From: Patellaria atrata CBS 101060
Lineage: Eukaryota; Ascomycota; Dothideomycetes; Patellariales; Patellariaceae
Length of the DNA stretch: 64,000 bases
Reading direction: 5' to 3'
Assembly: GCA_010093705.1 (NCBI GenBank)
Contig: MU006110.1
Span: forward strand, 200,090-264,089
The number at the start of each line of letters is the position of its first letter. Position 1 is the stretch's first letter. A program made the position numbers and the translations under genes. Under the pieces are notes generated by a model. That model did not search any database and was not told the DNA's origin. It was given only the letters and a program-made list of their open reading frames with translations. Shown in pieces: positions 42,801 through 54,841 of the stretch.

Positions 42801-45800
42801 TGAATGTGTCAACTTTGGATCTTTTCTAATCGAGTCGTCAATTGCAGAATATCATTTTCAGATATTTCAGTCCAGTTCTAATAGGGTATCTTGTTGTGGG
42901 GTTGGGTGCTTCCGCCGATGAACGTTTCTTTGATTAGGCGGTATTGTTAGGTGTAATCCGGTCTCCTCCATTGTTACGGTTGACGCTCCTCCGGAGCCGT
43001 AGTCTTTCTAAAATCTCGACAACGGGCATTCCAATCTGAAGTTTCAGTAACGGTTTCTAGATATGTGGAGTGTATGGGTCCTTAAAACTTTTAGTACGTT
43101 GTACATTCTAGTTCATAAGGTATAGCCGGAAATGAAGATGGTGTTAAGAGCGAGCATACGTAATGTGAGAGGACCGCGACGAAGGGACCAACGTGGATAT
43201 ATCAGACTTTTCCTACTATGGGTATTCTTTAGGACTGATCCTCTAAGGTCTCCCCTTCAGCTCAAATAGGTAGGGCTCCTTATGGTAGTTTTCCTTAATC
43301 CGGCTATGCGCCCCCATCTTTTCTAGAGGCGGTTGACCGGATTCTCTGCAATGTCTCCTGAACCTCTGCACACTTCCTCTGTTCGCTTGGATTGCGTTCC
43401 TCTCCAAGTTCTCTAGTAGAAATTCGTTTAGTAGCATCAAAATACATGTAGATGCGTGCTTCTGTGCGCTTGTAGTTCTGTGTAGGCCGTTCGCCGCATC
43501 TATGAACGACGTCGGTTTTGTCTCCTACCGCATCGCATCCTCTCACCGATCTTTGCCCCCACGAGATACCTAGCAACCTTCCAACACCTCCCAACCATCT
43601 CCGAGAAGGCTCTCCATCTCTAGACTATGTTTATAGCATTGTAAAAGTGCTTTAAAAGGTGTTGAGTTCTTCGAAGACATAGAGTAGATGAAGTTAGCGG
43701 CCTCCAGTGCCTTTTCGAGTCCTGAAACGTCCCTCGAAGCCGGTCAACACCCAATAGCCACGACACTGCTGCGTAATACTGCGGGAACGGGACCTATCTT
43801 CTCCATACATATCTGTTCGATCCAACTCACCATTCAACACAATGTCATTGATGAAATAAGCGGCTCCAGCGTGTTGTTGAGGCATGAGGCGACACCCATA
43901 CACGATCGGAAAGCCGCAGAAGCCGCCTCTCTCATCGCAACTGAGACTCCACTACGTTTTCTGAGATCTCGGATCACCCTCCCCCCTCAATCTACTGGCT
44001 AGCAACAGTATACTGTTCTGGTCGTCCTTTCACAGCGTCGCGAAGCTATTATCGGAACCCTTACTACAAGAGTCGCGCGCTTCTTCATCACTTCCAGATA
44101 TCAAAGTGATTCTGTCGCCTCACCTGAGCTGTCGCTGGCATGATTAGGACCGGTACTTGTCTTAATGGGGATTTGATCCCGTTTCTGGTAACGATTCATC
44201 GCATCGGCCACAAACCAGAGAGATTTGCAACCTCATCACAGTCCTCCGGGGTTTCAAACTACTCTTGAACCATAGCAACGCCATGCAATTTACCGAATTA
44301 CCTACTACATAGGTTTGTATAGCGGCGTGGAGCTATTTCTAGGTTCCAACCCGAGGCGAGGGGTGGTGGAATGTAACAATGTCCCAAACCTGCACCACAC
44401 TTCCTCCTTATACCTCAAATTCTTCGGGTGGATCAATTTTTAAGAACTTTTGTCGCATATAGGTTACTCTCGCCAACATCCAACTTACTTTCGCGTTACA
44501 GTGTCTGTTTCGATCCTTTGGATTGCCCCGGTGCAGCTACCTCCCCTAACTTCGACCTGACTTCGACTTTTCAGCACAATGTCAGTGACCTGGTATAATT
44601 CAAAGATTCCACACCTCTATAGATGGAACGAGGTTTATGAACGATCCGTGGAGCTGCTGCAGTAACCTTTCGACGGCTGACTGAGCGGACTTACAATACA
44701 TCCTAGGATTCTCTTTATCCCGTTCCCAGCACGGCCCTCAATTTCTCTTCCGTCGTTCCCGTAGTTTACTAGATGTGGCCCAAGACCCTCTCGCTGGGAT
44801 AATCCACGCATGAACATCTACAATAGACTCGACATCGGCAGGTCGTTGTGCGGTAATAGAGTTCACGTATAATTCACCTCCTTTTATCTCTACCGCTATA
44901 AACTATTCGATTACCCCTAGCGGAGACATACTTATAGAAATTGTCTTACTAATTAGAGTATTATTATCCTCCTCTTATCCCTAGATTAACCTTCGAAAAT
45001 ATTATCTTTCCGGCGATGCTCTTAATGGGAGTTCCTATCCACGACCCTATCCCTATACGAGGATCCCTACTCTACCGCCATGCGGCCACCATATAAAAAC
45101 ACTAGACCCTAAGCATGACCAGCGCAGGTTAAATATAAAGAGATATTATACCTGCAGTCAGTGAGCAGAGTAGTAAGTTTTATCAGGCATAATTTTAAGT
45201 AAGGGCTAAGTAACTTAGGACACGCATACCATAACACGATATTTTCACCGCCAACCTATACGTCTACCATGAGCAACCCTACCTCCTCTTACTTCTCCAT
45301 CCAGCGTCGTTATCTATCCCCCCTCTCCATCCTAGTAACCTTTACTCTATGATGCCAGCTTTAGTGAGACAGGAAATAGATCAATCGGGTCTGTTTTATC
45401 CCTATACGCCGGCGTATTTCCTTATTGTTAGCAAAATACTCCTATCCTGCTCGAAATGAAACGAAAAATCATCGTGATAAAGGTTAAGAGATGCGTCTAC
45501 ACTAAAAAGGCCGAATTCATGGTCTAGACCGGGTTGTGGGCGTTGAGAATGGCAAAAAAGGTGAATAAATGGACCTCTAGAGCGATTTGCGGACATGGGC
45601 AGATGTTATAACTTACGGAGAGAGGAGCCGCGCTGGGGTGGAACTAGGGGCATGATGGTCGATTTAAGGGAAAAAAAGATAAAAGGTGCCTAAAGGTTGG
45701 GAAAATCGGGTTTCAAGAACGGTGCGCGAAACGGTGGAAATACTGCAATTGGTAGGGTGGAAAAACAGCTTGGGGCTTGGAGGTCGATTCGAGGGAAGAT

Positions 45801-46739
45801 TGGGGGCGAGGAATCACAAAAAGAGCAGAAACCCGAGTTTCAAGAGCATACAAACAATGGTCCAGTTGCTGCAGTCACTGAACGAAGGAGCGCGTTGTGG
45901 TAGACTGGTAGGAGGTGGTCGATAAAAGGGAAGGAGAAACAATACAGCTGGAAAGGGATGCAAATCCGAGCAGTACGGCTCTAAACGAGAAAACCAGCAC
46001 ATCACAATCGATCTGGGCTAGATGGGCGGTTATGGGTTGGAAATGGTGAGCATCTGTGGTTCGCTGCTTGGACTCGGCCCAGACATCGATCATAGGAGCA
46101 GAGAGTACGTTATCTCCCATGGCATTGAAGGTTCCTCCAATACGAACATCCTTCATGTCGCAAGGTTTTAGATTCCGGGTCTGTATGATTGAGCAAGTCT
46201 CGTTAGAGTAAGGGATCGGTCATCGAAATTGCAACTCCACTTCCTTTCTATCGCAGCTTCCTCATTGTGCGGAGACTTCGGAAGTGGTGCAATGGCGCTT
46301 GTCTATCGCCTTGTCCTTAGTAAGTTGACAGGCCCTGAAACAATGCTTGCGAGTGAACTGACAGATACTGCAACGCGGGAATACCGCTTCCTTGTCCGGA
46401 TTCGCAGGCACGGCGCGACACAATGGCCTCCTTTCAATCGGTGGAATCTTACTCCGCTATCAGTTTGTCAGTAAGAATCCCAAACTACAATGGTTCGCTT
46501 GAGCTGACGTGAAAGAATGGCCAGATATGCGACCCATTTCCCTTCGATGCTCGAGATACCGTAATTCGGCAGCGAAATGTGACTTCCTCTTAGCGCTCAC
46601 GAGTCGAAACGATTTACAGAGGAAAAGAGCTGGAACACAATATACAAGGAAGAAGGAGTTGGAATGACAAAACGGCACACCTACAATGGTAGCATCTACG
46701 GAGCCTGAGCCGTGTCTCACCAGTCCTTGACATCCAGTC
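39861..46739. other. Gene-poor region, 6.9 kb
   Basis: No frame in this stretch could be tied to a protein family or linked into a convincing multi-exon gene. The longest candidates (41347-41661 +, 42467-42829 +, 43688-44002 +, 41733-41999 -) have no recognisable motif. Parts such as 44860-45250 are AT-rich and dense in TA, as in repeat DNA degraded by C-to-T change. It may contain old transposon remnants that I cannot name, or unrecognised lineage-specific genes. Confidence 0.4.
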
Positions 46740-47675
46740 CTCCATCTACACCTTGATGTGGAGGATCAGAATTACCGTTTCACTTGCCAACATTGCATAG
46801 CCACAGCTCTGTCAGAGTCGGAGAAGCACTTTGGAAGATCCCATCACCTGCTCGACCCCCCAATGTGCCTGTTTCTAGGGTCCTCTCTTTCAGCACTCCA
46901 CTCTCCATCGTCGTGTGCCTGTTACCAGGGTCCTCTTTTGCAGCGCTCCGCTCTTTATACGACTGGACTTGTTGCCAGGGTCTGAAGTAGCACGAGAGTG
47001 TCTGGAAAAGTCTTATCAGTTGTTCTGAAGCCCAAGTCAACAGTTTGATGGAGCATCAGAAATAAAGCGTTGTCTCGCAGCTAAAGCATCACCGCAGGTC
47101 TGCATAGCCGCGAGAGTCTACTCTGGAAGATCTCATCACCTGCTCCTAGACTTCCAAGGCGTTTAGTCCTCTAGCAACGTGCTTGGTTTCGATACCACCC
47201 TTACGTCCCATAGACGCAAGTCAACGATTCGGAACATCAGAGTTAAGCTTTCATCGCCAACTGTATATAGCCGCAGGTCTGCACGGCAAGGAGTACTCGC
47301 ATAATCCATCCGCTCCTGTCCCATAAAGCCACAGTTTGTGGAGTATCAGAATTAACCTTTCCCCCCTATCATGCATAGCCGCAGGTCTGCATAGCAAGGG
47401 AGTATTGAAAAATTCGTCTACTCCCGACTCAAGGTCCCCACAGGTTCATGGGACGTCCAGATTAGCTTTCATCCCAACTATGCATAGCCGCAGGTCTGCA
47501 TAGCAAAGAGTAATTGCATAATCCATCTACTCCTGTCCCCAAGGTTCCCCAGAGTTTGAACATCAGGAGTACCGTTTCTGCGCCCAACTGTGATCATCGC
47601 CGCGGGTCTGCATTGTCGGATGCGTACTTTGGAAGATCCGTCATCTGCTCCAGCCCCCAGAGTCCCGGTGTGCCC
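46740..47675. repeat. Degenerate tandem array, ~109-bp period
   Basis: The core ATAGCCGCAGGTCTGCA(TAGC) occurs with GCAGGTCTGCA (or close variants) at 47094, 47273, 47381, 47490 and 47602, and more diverged at about 46803. The last four starts are 108, 109 and 112 bp apart. Each unit also shares CATCAGA(A)TTA before the core and a TGGAAGATC(C)-CATC-TGCTCC or CATAATCCATC-(C/T)-CTCCTG segment after it. It looks like a minisatellite grown by unequal exchange. It is not coding in any frame. Confidence 0.75.
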
Positions 47676-47980
47676 AAAGTTTCTCCTCCCCCGATGTCAG
47701 CCCCAGCCTCCTCTGGTAATCTCAGCCTGTTAGCGGGAACCCAAACGAAAAGTTGATGCCGGCCCTCCCCTCCGGCATCATTCCAGGGCGCCGGCTGCCC
47801 TTGTTCCCAGACAGATGCGAAAGAAAAAAGAGATGTAGAGCAATGAAGAAATCCCGGCTGACAAAAGACGTGGAAAAAGCTGAAGTGATATGAATCAGAG
47901 ATATATATGAATGCAAGTGAAACGGTATATGCAGGTGACAAAGCGGAACAGATGGAAGAGACAAAAATAAGCAAGACGAG
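47676..47980. other. Unassigned spacer between two arrays
   Basis: About 300 bp of ordinary composition between the 109-bp array and the 16-bp array. No gene recognised. Confidence 0.4.
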
Positions 47981-48128
47981 AGATACGCAACAAGAGAGAC
48001 GAGAAATACGCAACACGAGAGACAAGCTATTCGCAAAAGGAGAGACGAGAGATTCGCAACAAGAGAAATACGCAACAAGAGAAATACGCAACAAGAGAAA
48101 TACGCAACAAGAGAAATACGCAACAAGA
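47981..48128. repeat. 16-bp tandem array running into the assembly gap
   Basis: GCAACAAGAGAAATAC repeats with exact 16-bp spacing at 48056, 48072, 48088, 48104 and 48120, preceded by imperfect copies from about 47985 (for example GACGAGAAATACGCAACACG). It stops at the first N. The true array is probably longer than the sequence shows. Confidence 0.92.
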
Positions 48129-48608
48129 NNNNNNNNNNNNNNNNNNNNNNNNNNNNNNNNNNNNNNNNNNNNNNNNNNNNNNNNNNNNNNNNNNNNNNNN
48201 NNNNNNNNNNNNNNNNNNNNNNNNNNNNNNNNNNNNNNNNNNNNNNNNNNNNNNNNNNNNNNNNNNNNNNNNNNNNNNNNNNNNNNNNNNNNNNNNNNNN
48301 NNNNNNNNNNNNNNNNNNNNNNNNNNNNNNNNNNNNNNNNNNNNNNNNNNNNNNNNNNNNNNNNNNNNNNNNNNNNNNNNNNNNNNNNNNNNNNNNNNNN
48401 NNNNNNNNNNNNNNNNNNNNNNNNNNNNNNNNNNNNNNNNNNNNNNNNNNNNNNNNNNNNNNNNNNNNNNNNNNNNNNNNNNNNNNNNNNNNNNNNNNNN
48501 NNNNNNNNNNNNNNNNNNNNNNNNNNNNNNNNNNNNNNNNNNNNNNNNNNNNNNNNNNNNNNNNNNNNNNNNNNNNNNNNNNNNNNNNNNNNNNNNNNNN
48601 NNNNNNNN
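48129..48608. other. Assembly gap, 480 N
   Basis: A run of N begins in the middle of a 16-bp unit and ends before AGACTATGCAGATGG. The number of Ns may be an estimate. Confidence 0.99.
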
Positions 48609-48613
48609 AGACT

Positions 48614-48873
48614 ATGCAGATGGAGGTTGCAGGCCTTCAATTTTAATACGCTAACGTAGCAAGAACAAGGATAGTATGAGATCGAAGGAAGCAAGAAACC
48701 AAAGCAAGCGGAGACCAGCAGGGAGTGAAGAAGAAAGGAATCAAGACCCAAGACGCAAAGGTTCAAATCACGCTACTGACAGAAGCAATAATGGAAAAAA
48801 AAGAGGAGTACGCAGATATGCAGATAGAGGTTGCAACCTTCAATTTCAACACGGTAACGCAACAAGAAATAGA
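48614..48873. repeat. Direct repeat of about 55 bp, 204 bp apart
   Basis: ATGCAGAT(G/A)GAGGTTGCA begins at 48614 and 48818. Both copies continue with CCTTCAATTT(C/T)AA-ACGGTAACG(C)A(G)CAAGAA. The ending AACGCAACAAGAAAT resembles the 16-bp unit on the other side of the gap, so the two may share an origin. Confidence 0.7.
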
Positions 48874-49880
48874 TTAAATAGACGCTTACAATAATAAATT
48901 CAAGCAGAAGCTGCGCAGGCAGAATGGAAACGAAAGACGACTGTCAAAGTAAGAGATGGAAGTAGTAAGAGACACAGACTGTAAAAGGCCAGATGAAGCA
49001 AAAGACATAGCGAAGCAACAAACAAGCAAGGAATAGAAAGACTGGACACGCTCAAATTTATAACATGGACTCTTAGGAGCTGAAGCAGTTGAAAAGGAAA
49101 AGAGCATGGGATGACGAAAGACTAGATCGAGCGCACTTATGAGTTTCAACCGCAACGGTTGCAGATATAACGAGAGATATGGAACAAAAGGATACACCTT
49201 CCAAATTAGCAATGCCGGACTCAATTGATGTCAACAGAATCTCTCACAAGCCTTTCAGTATCCTGCAGGAAGAGTTCGGTATTGTGAGCACAAGAATGTC
49301 AACCGGAGGCGTGAGTCAAGCAAAGATACTTGTGTCGACTAGTTGGTTGACAGTTGCAACAGAAAGGAGCGTTCAGAAGAGATGCCTTGATAAAGAATGA
49401 CATAAATCGACCGATAGGAGCCAACTTAGAGAACTGAGTGTGCGAGGATGTCTTCAAGGAGCTGAATCAAGCTGGACGTGCGCTGCGGGAGGGTTCTGCA
49501 TGAGCCGAAGGACGTACTGCTGCTCCAAAATATACGTTAGCTCGATATTATTGCTCACGCCAACTGCTCTGGTGTAAGGGAGTTCGATATCATGGATGGA
49601 CCTCTGCGGGATGATAATCGAGTTACCGAAGTGCCACGGCGAAGCTATCCCCTGCCTACTCCGATCGGCCCTGCTGACCAACCGGCGATAGGCGAACCAG
49701 CCAGCTGGGTGGTTAGGGGTTTCGTGCTAGGCATCGACCGTTGCGAGGGATTTTCAGGGGTATTGAGCTTACCTTGAGGGCTGTCATTACCTTGGCTTGC
49801 TCAACCGTGATAAGGCAGTCCGACGATATCATCAAACTTGCGCCTTCAATTATCCCTAGAGCAGAATCAGAACACAATCA
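48874..49880. other. Gene-poor spacer
   Basis: About 1 kb between the direct repeat and the 181-bp array. Only short frames without family resemblance are present. Confidence 0.4.
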
Positions 49881-49899
49881 GCAAAGTTTAAGCTATTCC

Positions 49900-50560
49900 A
49901 AACCGAAAACGACGATGCGCGAGGGTGGCTGGCTCGTTGTGGGCGACGTGCGGCGAAGGTGCGGTTGAGAGCCACCACCCACCTCACGACATTGCCGACC
50001 AACGCGAACCCGGATTCAGGTAAAAAAGGAAAAGCTTATTTCTTACAGCTGTAAAAACATCTTGACAGAGCCGCTTGATGATATCTCAAAGCGCTGTTGG
50101 GTCGTGACGTGGTGTCGTTGAAGGGTGAGCTGGGGAGGTGAGGCTGCGGAACCCGGAACCCACACAACACGATTATCGACCGGCGCAAAACCGGAGTGAG
50201 CTTAAATCTGGTGAGGAGAGTAATTATACCCTTCTAATACTCCTCAAGAAGTCAGATGGATGATATCGCAATGCGAAGTTGTGTTGGGATGAGCTGGGTG
50301 TGGATGTTTCGCTGCGGAGATGAGGCCGCAGAGCGAAAAGCCAACACCTACGATTAACGACCAGCGCAACGCAGCATCGAGATCAAATTTGGACAGGAGT
50401 AGACTCACAGGATTTGGAAATTCATCGGCAAGTCAGATTGATAATAGCTCAAAAGGGCGTTGTGTTGTGATGAGGAATAGGTTGGTGTTGAGGGCAGAAA
50501 CTGCGGAGTGACAGCCACCACAGGAAACCTAGGCCCAGCGGGAAGGAAACACGATGCAAA
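49900..50560. repeat. Degenerate ~181-bp tandem array, three to four copies
   Basis: GATGATATC(T/G)CAAAGCG-like sequence starts at about 50077, 50259 and 50440 (GATAATAGCTC in the last), 182 and 181 bp apart. Each is followed by GTTG(T)GTTG/CGTGA-(GCT)GGG, a CTGCGGA...TGAG segment, CCAACAC/CACAACAC and ACGATTA(T/A)CGACC-GCGCAA. A fourth, more diverged copy precedes them from about 49900. It is not coding. Confidence 0.7.
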
Positions 50561-50768
50561 AACGTCAAGAGATGTATATTCATGGTCATACTAAGCTACT
50601 GGAGAAGTTTGCACGTTGATTGCTCAATGCAGCGTCGTGTGGTTGGGGGAAGGGGTGAGGATGATGAAAGATCGTGAAATTTCGTGCGAGCTCATCAAAA
50701 GGTGAGAAAACAAGAGCTTGAGCTAGACCGCCGCCTTGCCGAAATCGCTCGCTGAATGACACATTCTC

Positions 50769-51996
50769 ATGTCCTGGCGAAGCTCCGCAGCAACGAGTAT
50801 CAACGCCGGTCATAGGAAACCGCATAGAGGCAGAACACAGGCAATGCCTGGAAGACACCAAGCCGTCCAGCAGCCCAGCAACTTATACTATCCTCAATCG
50901 CGAGATAGGCTAGGCCGCCTTTACGAAGATTCTTCTGGATCTACCTCCGATCTGCCGCGAAACCTCTTCCACCGCCTTCCGGAGAAGAGCCCGCATCAAT
51001 CTCCAACAGCGCAGTCAGCTCATTCTAGCTTCGCATCGTACCAGTCGCCTTCAGAGCGTCTACAAAAAAACAGTGTCAACTGCGATACGATCGCCTACCG
51101 CCTGAACGGCCTTGCAACCAGCGTGGAACTACAAGTTTGCATCACATCCGCCGCATAGAGCGTGCCAAGAGCGTAAAAGCTTCAATTTCGAAACGACAAG
51201 AACAGGGAGCTCGTCGGAAACGCTCGCCAGTATAGACGCACAGCAATCTAATACCTCTATAAGCGCAAGCACCCCAGAAATAGTATACTCACAACATCCC
51301 AGCACCTCCACAAAGCGCGAGCACCACTGTGCACCTCCGCCCGAAGCGTACCCATTTCCGAATCAAAGGCCAAAATACCTTGGATCATACGGCAATCGTA
51401 CAGTAATGTCTGAAACCACACCTTCGTCGGCCCGCACCGTTATTTGGCAGCCGCCATCACCACAGAACCGCAGCTCTCGACAATTCTCGCATGGACATTT
51501 CATGAACTACATTGAGCCCGCATCTGGAAGCAGCTCAAAAAACGGCGAAGATCATGAAGAAATGACGGACATCACCACGTCCAACCATACAATCCAGAAC
51601 GAGCAGGCGCAACAGTGCACCGCTGGCGCGTCAGAAGCCGGCTCAGAGAACGGCGAATCTCGCCCGACCTCAATGGAGATCACTGCTGCCGACTCGAGGC
51701 GTTCAACTTCAGCATCAACCCCATCGAAGGTTCGTAACGTTTTTGTCATGGACAGAACGACGAAGCAGTTCACAAACCTCCAAGTGTATAACCGTACAGT
51801 TGACAGAGAGACGGGGGCAGAGGTGTACACAAAGCGAGCTATCGATGAGAAGTTCAAGAACGGAAAGACAGGCCCCGACCCGCATATTGTGTTGGACGGT
51901 CGCCCTCAGCCTTATAAAGTCAACCAGCCGGCTCTGGATATGAACAAATTCACCGCAATGAAGATGAGGGGAGATCAGAAGATGTTTTTAGCTTGA
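50769..51996 (+). CDS. Uncharacterised protein with long disordered regions
   Basis: Two exons: 50769-51072 and 51122-51996, giving 392 residues if the 49-nt intron 51073-51121 is used; a donor at 51075 with an acceptor at 51133 also keeps frame, so the junction is uncertain by a few residues. The first 300 residues are rich in S, T, P, N and Q, basic near the start, and probably disordered. The last 90 (RNVFVMDRTTKQFTNLQVYN..., ...HIVLDGRPQPYKVNQPALD) are less biased and look like a folded or conserved piece. No domain was recognised. There is no signal peptide or membrane helix, so it is probably a cytosolic or nuclear regulatory protein, but no function is proposed. Confidence 0.6.
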
Positions 51997-53011
51997 AAGG
52001 TGTCTGGTCAAAAGCGCAAGTAGGCATGCTTATCAGGATGATATGGAGTAGTCACTGAACGGTAGTTCGAATATTGGTTACAACGGTTGTACGGTCTCTC
52101 TATGGGTGTACGGTTTAGGATTGTTACTGGCAAACTATCAAGCTATAACTCTCTCTAGACGAGGTGTTGTATACATCCATCTTCGAGAAGACGTTCAGTT
52201 TGCACGGTCTTCTGAGCGGAAACTCTTCTATAGAAATGCAGGTCCGAAACTCATACTCTGACGCAATGTTTGTTGCTTATCGCACCTGACTAAGCACTCA
52301 GTCGGGTATATATGCTGTCCTCCTCCAGTCTCCTCTGGATCAGACACTTCAATCTACATTTTCTTCACTTTACATGCCCTTACCACCTTACATTGCTCAA
52401 AGGTAAACTAGAATCGACCTGTGAACGAGAGGAAAGACTAGTCTACCATACATAAATCTCTCACAAGTTGAAAATAGGCAGATCGGATTAGCGGTAGACA
52501 ATATCACATACTATCAAACCACAACGCTAGTAACGAACTTAGAAGCACTAGTTCTAAAGCGCATTGCATCCCTAATTGCCTAGTCACTCTCAAACACCTA
52601 AATTCCAAGCTAGAGCCAAAGCCATGCTATAAGTTCCGTTTCTTCGTTACCGAAAGCTGATCAAGCTTGTAAGCGTACAGACGGAACTCCGATAGTCATT
52701 TTAAGCTTTCTGACAGCCTAACGCCAACCGAAATCCCGTACATCCGGATCTTGCGCAATGATCTTTGTGGCGTATGGGGCGCTCGCTTAATCCTGCGGTT
52801 TGATGTCGGTTGCTATAGATTTTATACGAATATCATCATATCATCGTGTATAGATATCATCAGTGTACATATAATCACCGTACAAATATGATCACCGTAC
52901 CGTACTGTACAGTACAAATTCTAGATCCCGTTCCCAAAGTGCAGAACTGATGATTCCAAATATGTACTGTCTAATCTCTATAGGTATCTATACCAACATC
53001 CCAATAAGTAT
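51997..53011. other. Convergent intergenic region with small repeats
   Basis: About 1 kb between two stop codons. Around 52820-52916 it holds short imperfect repeats (ATCATC-(A/G)TGTACATATA and ATCACCGTAC) and the 14-bp palindrome GTACTGTACAGTAC (52902-52915). No gene recognised. Confidence 0.5.
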
Positions 53012-54841
53012 TTACAAGCTATCCTCCCTCCACCTACTCCTAACTCTCTGCCAACTCTCCTTCTCCAGCTTGCCACCCATCTTCTCCAACCCCATGCCCC
53101 TCTCAACCCACTCTTGACTCCCCATCTCCGACAGCCTACTCAGCGCTCGTGCAAAAGCAAATCTCTCCTCATCCCCAGAAAAGATACTGCTGTTCTTCAA
53201 CATATTCATATTCATGCCCAAATCATCCATGAGGCTCCGCATCGCATCCGAGACATCATGATGATGCTCCTCCGATTCCTTGTGATCCTCACCCTTTTCA
53301 GGATCTGTATGCATCGCCTCGCTGACTTCTGCTCTCGACATGAAGAGGTTGCCGAGCGGCACGGCGGTCGTCATGACCAGCTTCGCACGACTCTCATAGA
53401 CGGCGTCGATGAAGGTGATGAATCTCCTCGCAAGATCTCGGGATTTGTGAGACATACCCGGCACATCCGTGATGATAAAGGCGTCGTAACTTCTCATCAG
53501 TTCGAGATAATCTGCCGCGCCCGTCGCTTTCCCGATGAGCTCATCGAACGTAAACATCGCTGCTTTCCCGCTGACCTTCGGGACCCTGATTTCGCGGCCC
53601 CACACGTGTTGGATCTCGGAGTGCGGGGGGTCCTTTTCGAAATCGCCTAGGAAGCGGAACCAGCGATTCACGTGCGATTCGGCGGCTTTGTCGAGGGGAT
53701 GGTAGTACACACCGGATGGTGGGCGTGGTACTTTACGGTAATCGGTGTCGGAGTCGAGATTTATGACGCGCAAGCGGTCTTTGAGGAGGTTGATGGCGGG
53801 GATAAAGGACTCGCGCTGGATTCCGTTCTTATAAAGGTCATCTGGATGTCGATTGGAAGTTGTGACAATCACTGAGCCATGTGCCATAAGCGACTCAATT
53901 AATCTGGTTTTAACAAGTAAGCTGGATTCTACGCTTGACTGAAGTAGAAAAATACCTTCGCAATATCATCGCATCTGCCACATCGGTACACTGAAACTCG
54001 TCAAAGCATAATACACTAGCTTTCTCTGCGATGGTCGCAGCGACAAAAGGTATTGCGTCTATGTCATTCCCATGCGCCATTTTCATTTTATGCAGTTCTT
54101 TATGCACCTCTTGCATGAAGTTGTGGAAGTGGATGCGCGTTTTCGCTGTGACATTACTAGGAAGGGTATCATAAAACAAATCCATAAGCATGGTCTTTCC
54201 ACTACCTACGTCGCCGTACATGTACAAGCCCTTGGGAAGGTCTGGGGATATTTCGGTACCAGGTCTCTTCTGCGGTTTACGGTGGAAGAGGGAGCTGAGG
54301 AAGGATTGATTCTGCGGTTGTAGGGATTCGACTGTGGGATGTATGACCTTTGGTTGCTTATAATCTTCGAGCATCTCATGGAGATCTTGAAGACTTTGAA
54401 TGATGGCTATGGCAATAATCAGTATGCGGAGACTTTCGGGGCGTATGGTTATGGACCTACTTCGCTGATGCTCGTCGTCGCGCAGACGACCTGTCTGAAC
54501 TCTCTCATCATATTCAGCAATTGGACCTTTCTCATTAGCCTTGCCTAGCACCAGTCAACAACCTGTATCTGTTCAATTATCAGTACTGCCTACGCACTAG
54601 ATCTACTAGAAGCAGTCGCAAAGTCGCGATAAGGGTGACATTGTCGCAAGTTGGCAGAGGTCCAGCCTCTACCAGATATTGGCGTATAGCTAAGTGAACA
54701 ATTAAAATATATGTTATTATCTTTCAAAGATCGGATACATTGCGAACACAATCGTCGACGAAGTGTAAGACCCGGTAGTGGGTAAGAATGCGCCGCTCTG
54801 TAAGACGCGCGAAAGCCCCGCAGGACTTCCGAAACGTTCAT
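53012..54841 (-). CDS. afg1: AFG1-like mitochondrial AAA+ ATPase
   Basis: Four exons: 54841-54598, 54544-54461, 54406-53956 and 53903-53012, giving 556 residues. AFG1/LACE1 (bacterial ZapE relatives) is a matrix or inner-membrane ATPase linked to turnover of respiratory complex subunits. Exon 1 begins MNVSEVLRGFRASYRAAHSY and is rich in R and S, a plausible presequence. Splices restore SSRSSKANEKGPIAEYDERV, DEHQRTIIQSLQDLHEML and DAMILRRLIESLMAHGS. Walker A is GDVGSGKT; Walker B is LCFDEFQCTDVADA; the sensor-like VTTSNRHPDDLYKNG follows. The second intron (54460-54407, 54 nt) has no stop and could be read through. A presequence start further upstream is possible but lacks an ATG. Head-to-head with the folate gene. 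Confidence 0.92.

Noticed and set aside
42467-42829. Plus-strand 120-codon frame with hydrophobic part
   Set aside because: No motif, no leader, and no support from flanking exons. Listed only as part of the gene-poor region.
47981-48128. CRISPR-like array
   Set aside because: The 16-bp units are adjacent with no spacers, and the organism is eukaryotic. It is a simple tandem repeat.
47594-48766. Very long minus-strand open frame across the N run
   Set aside because: It is open only because N codons cannot be stops. Both ends are simple repeat translations.
48740-48790. Possible tRNA because of GGTTCAAATC
   Set aside because: No acceptor, D or anticodon stem can be built around it. It lies within repeat DNA.
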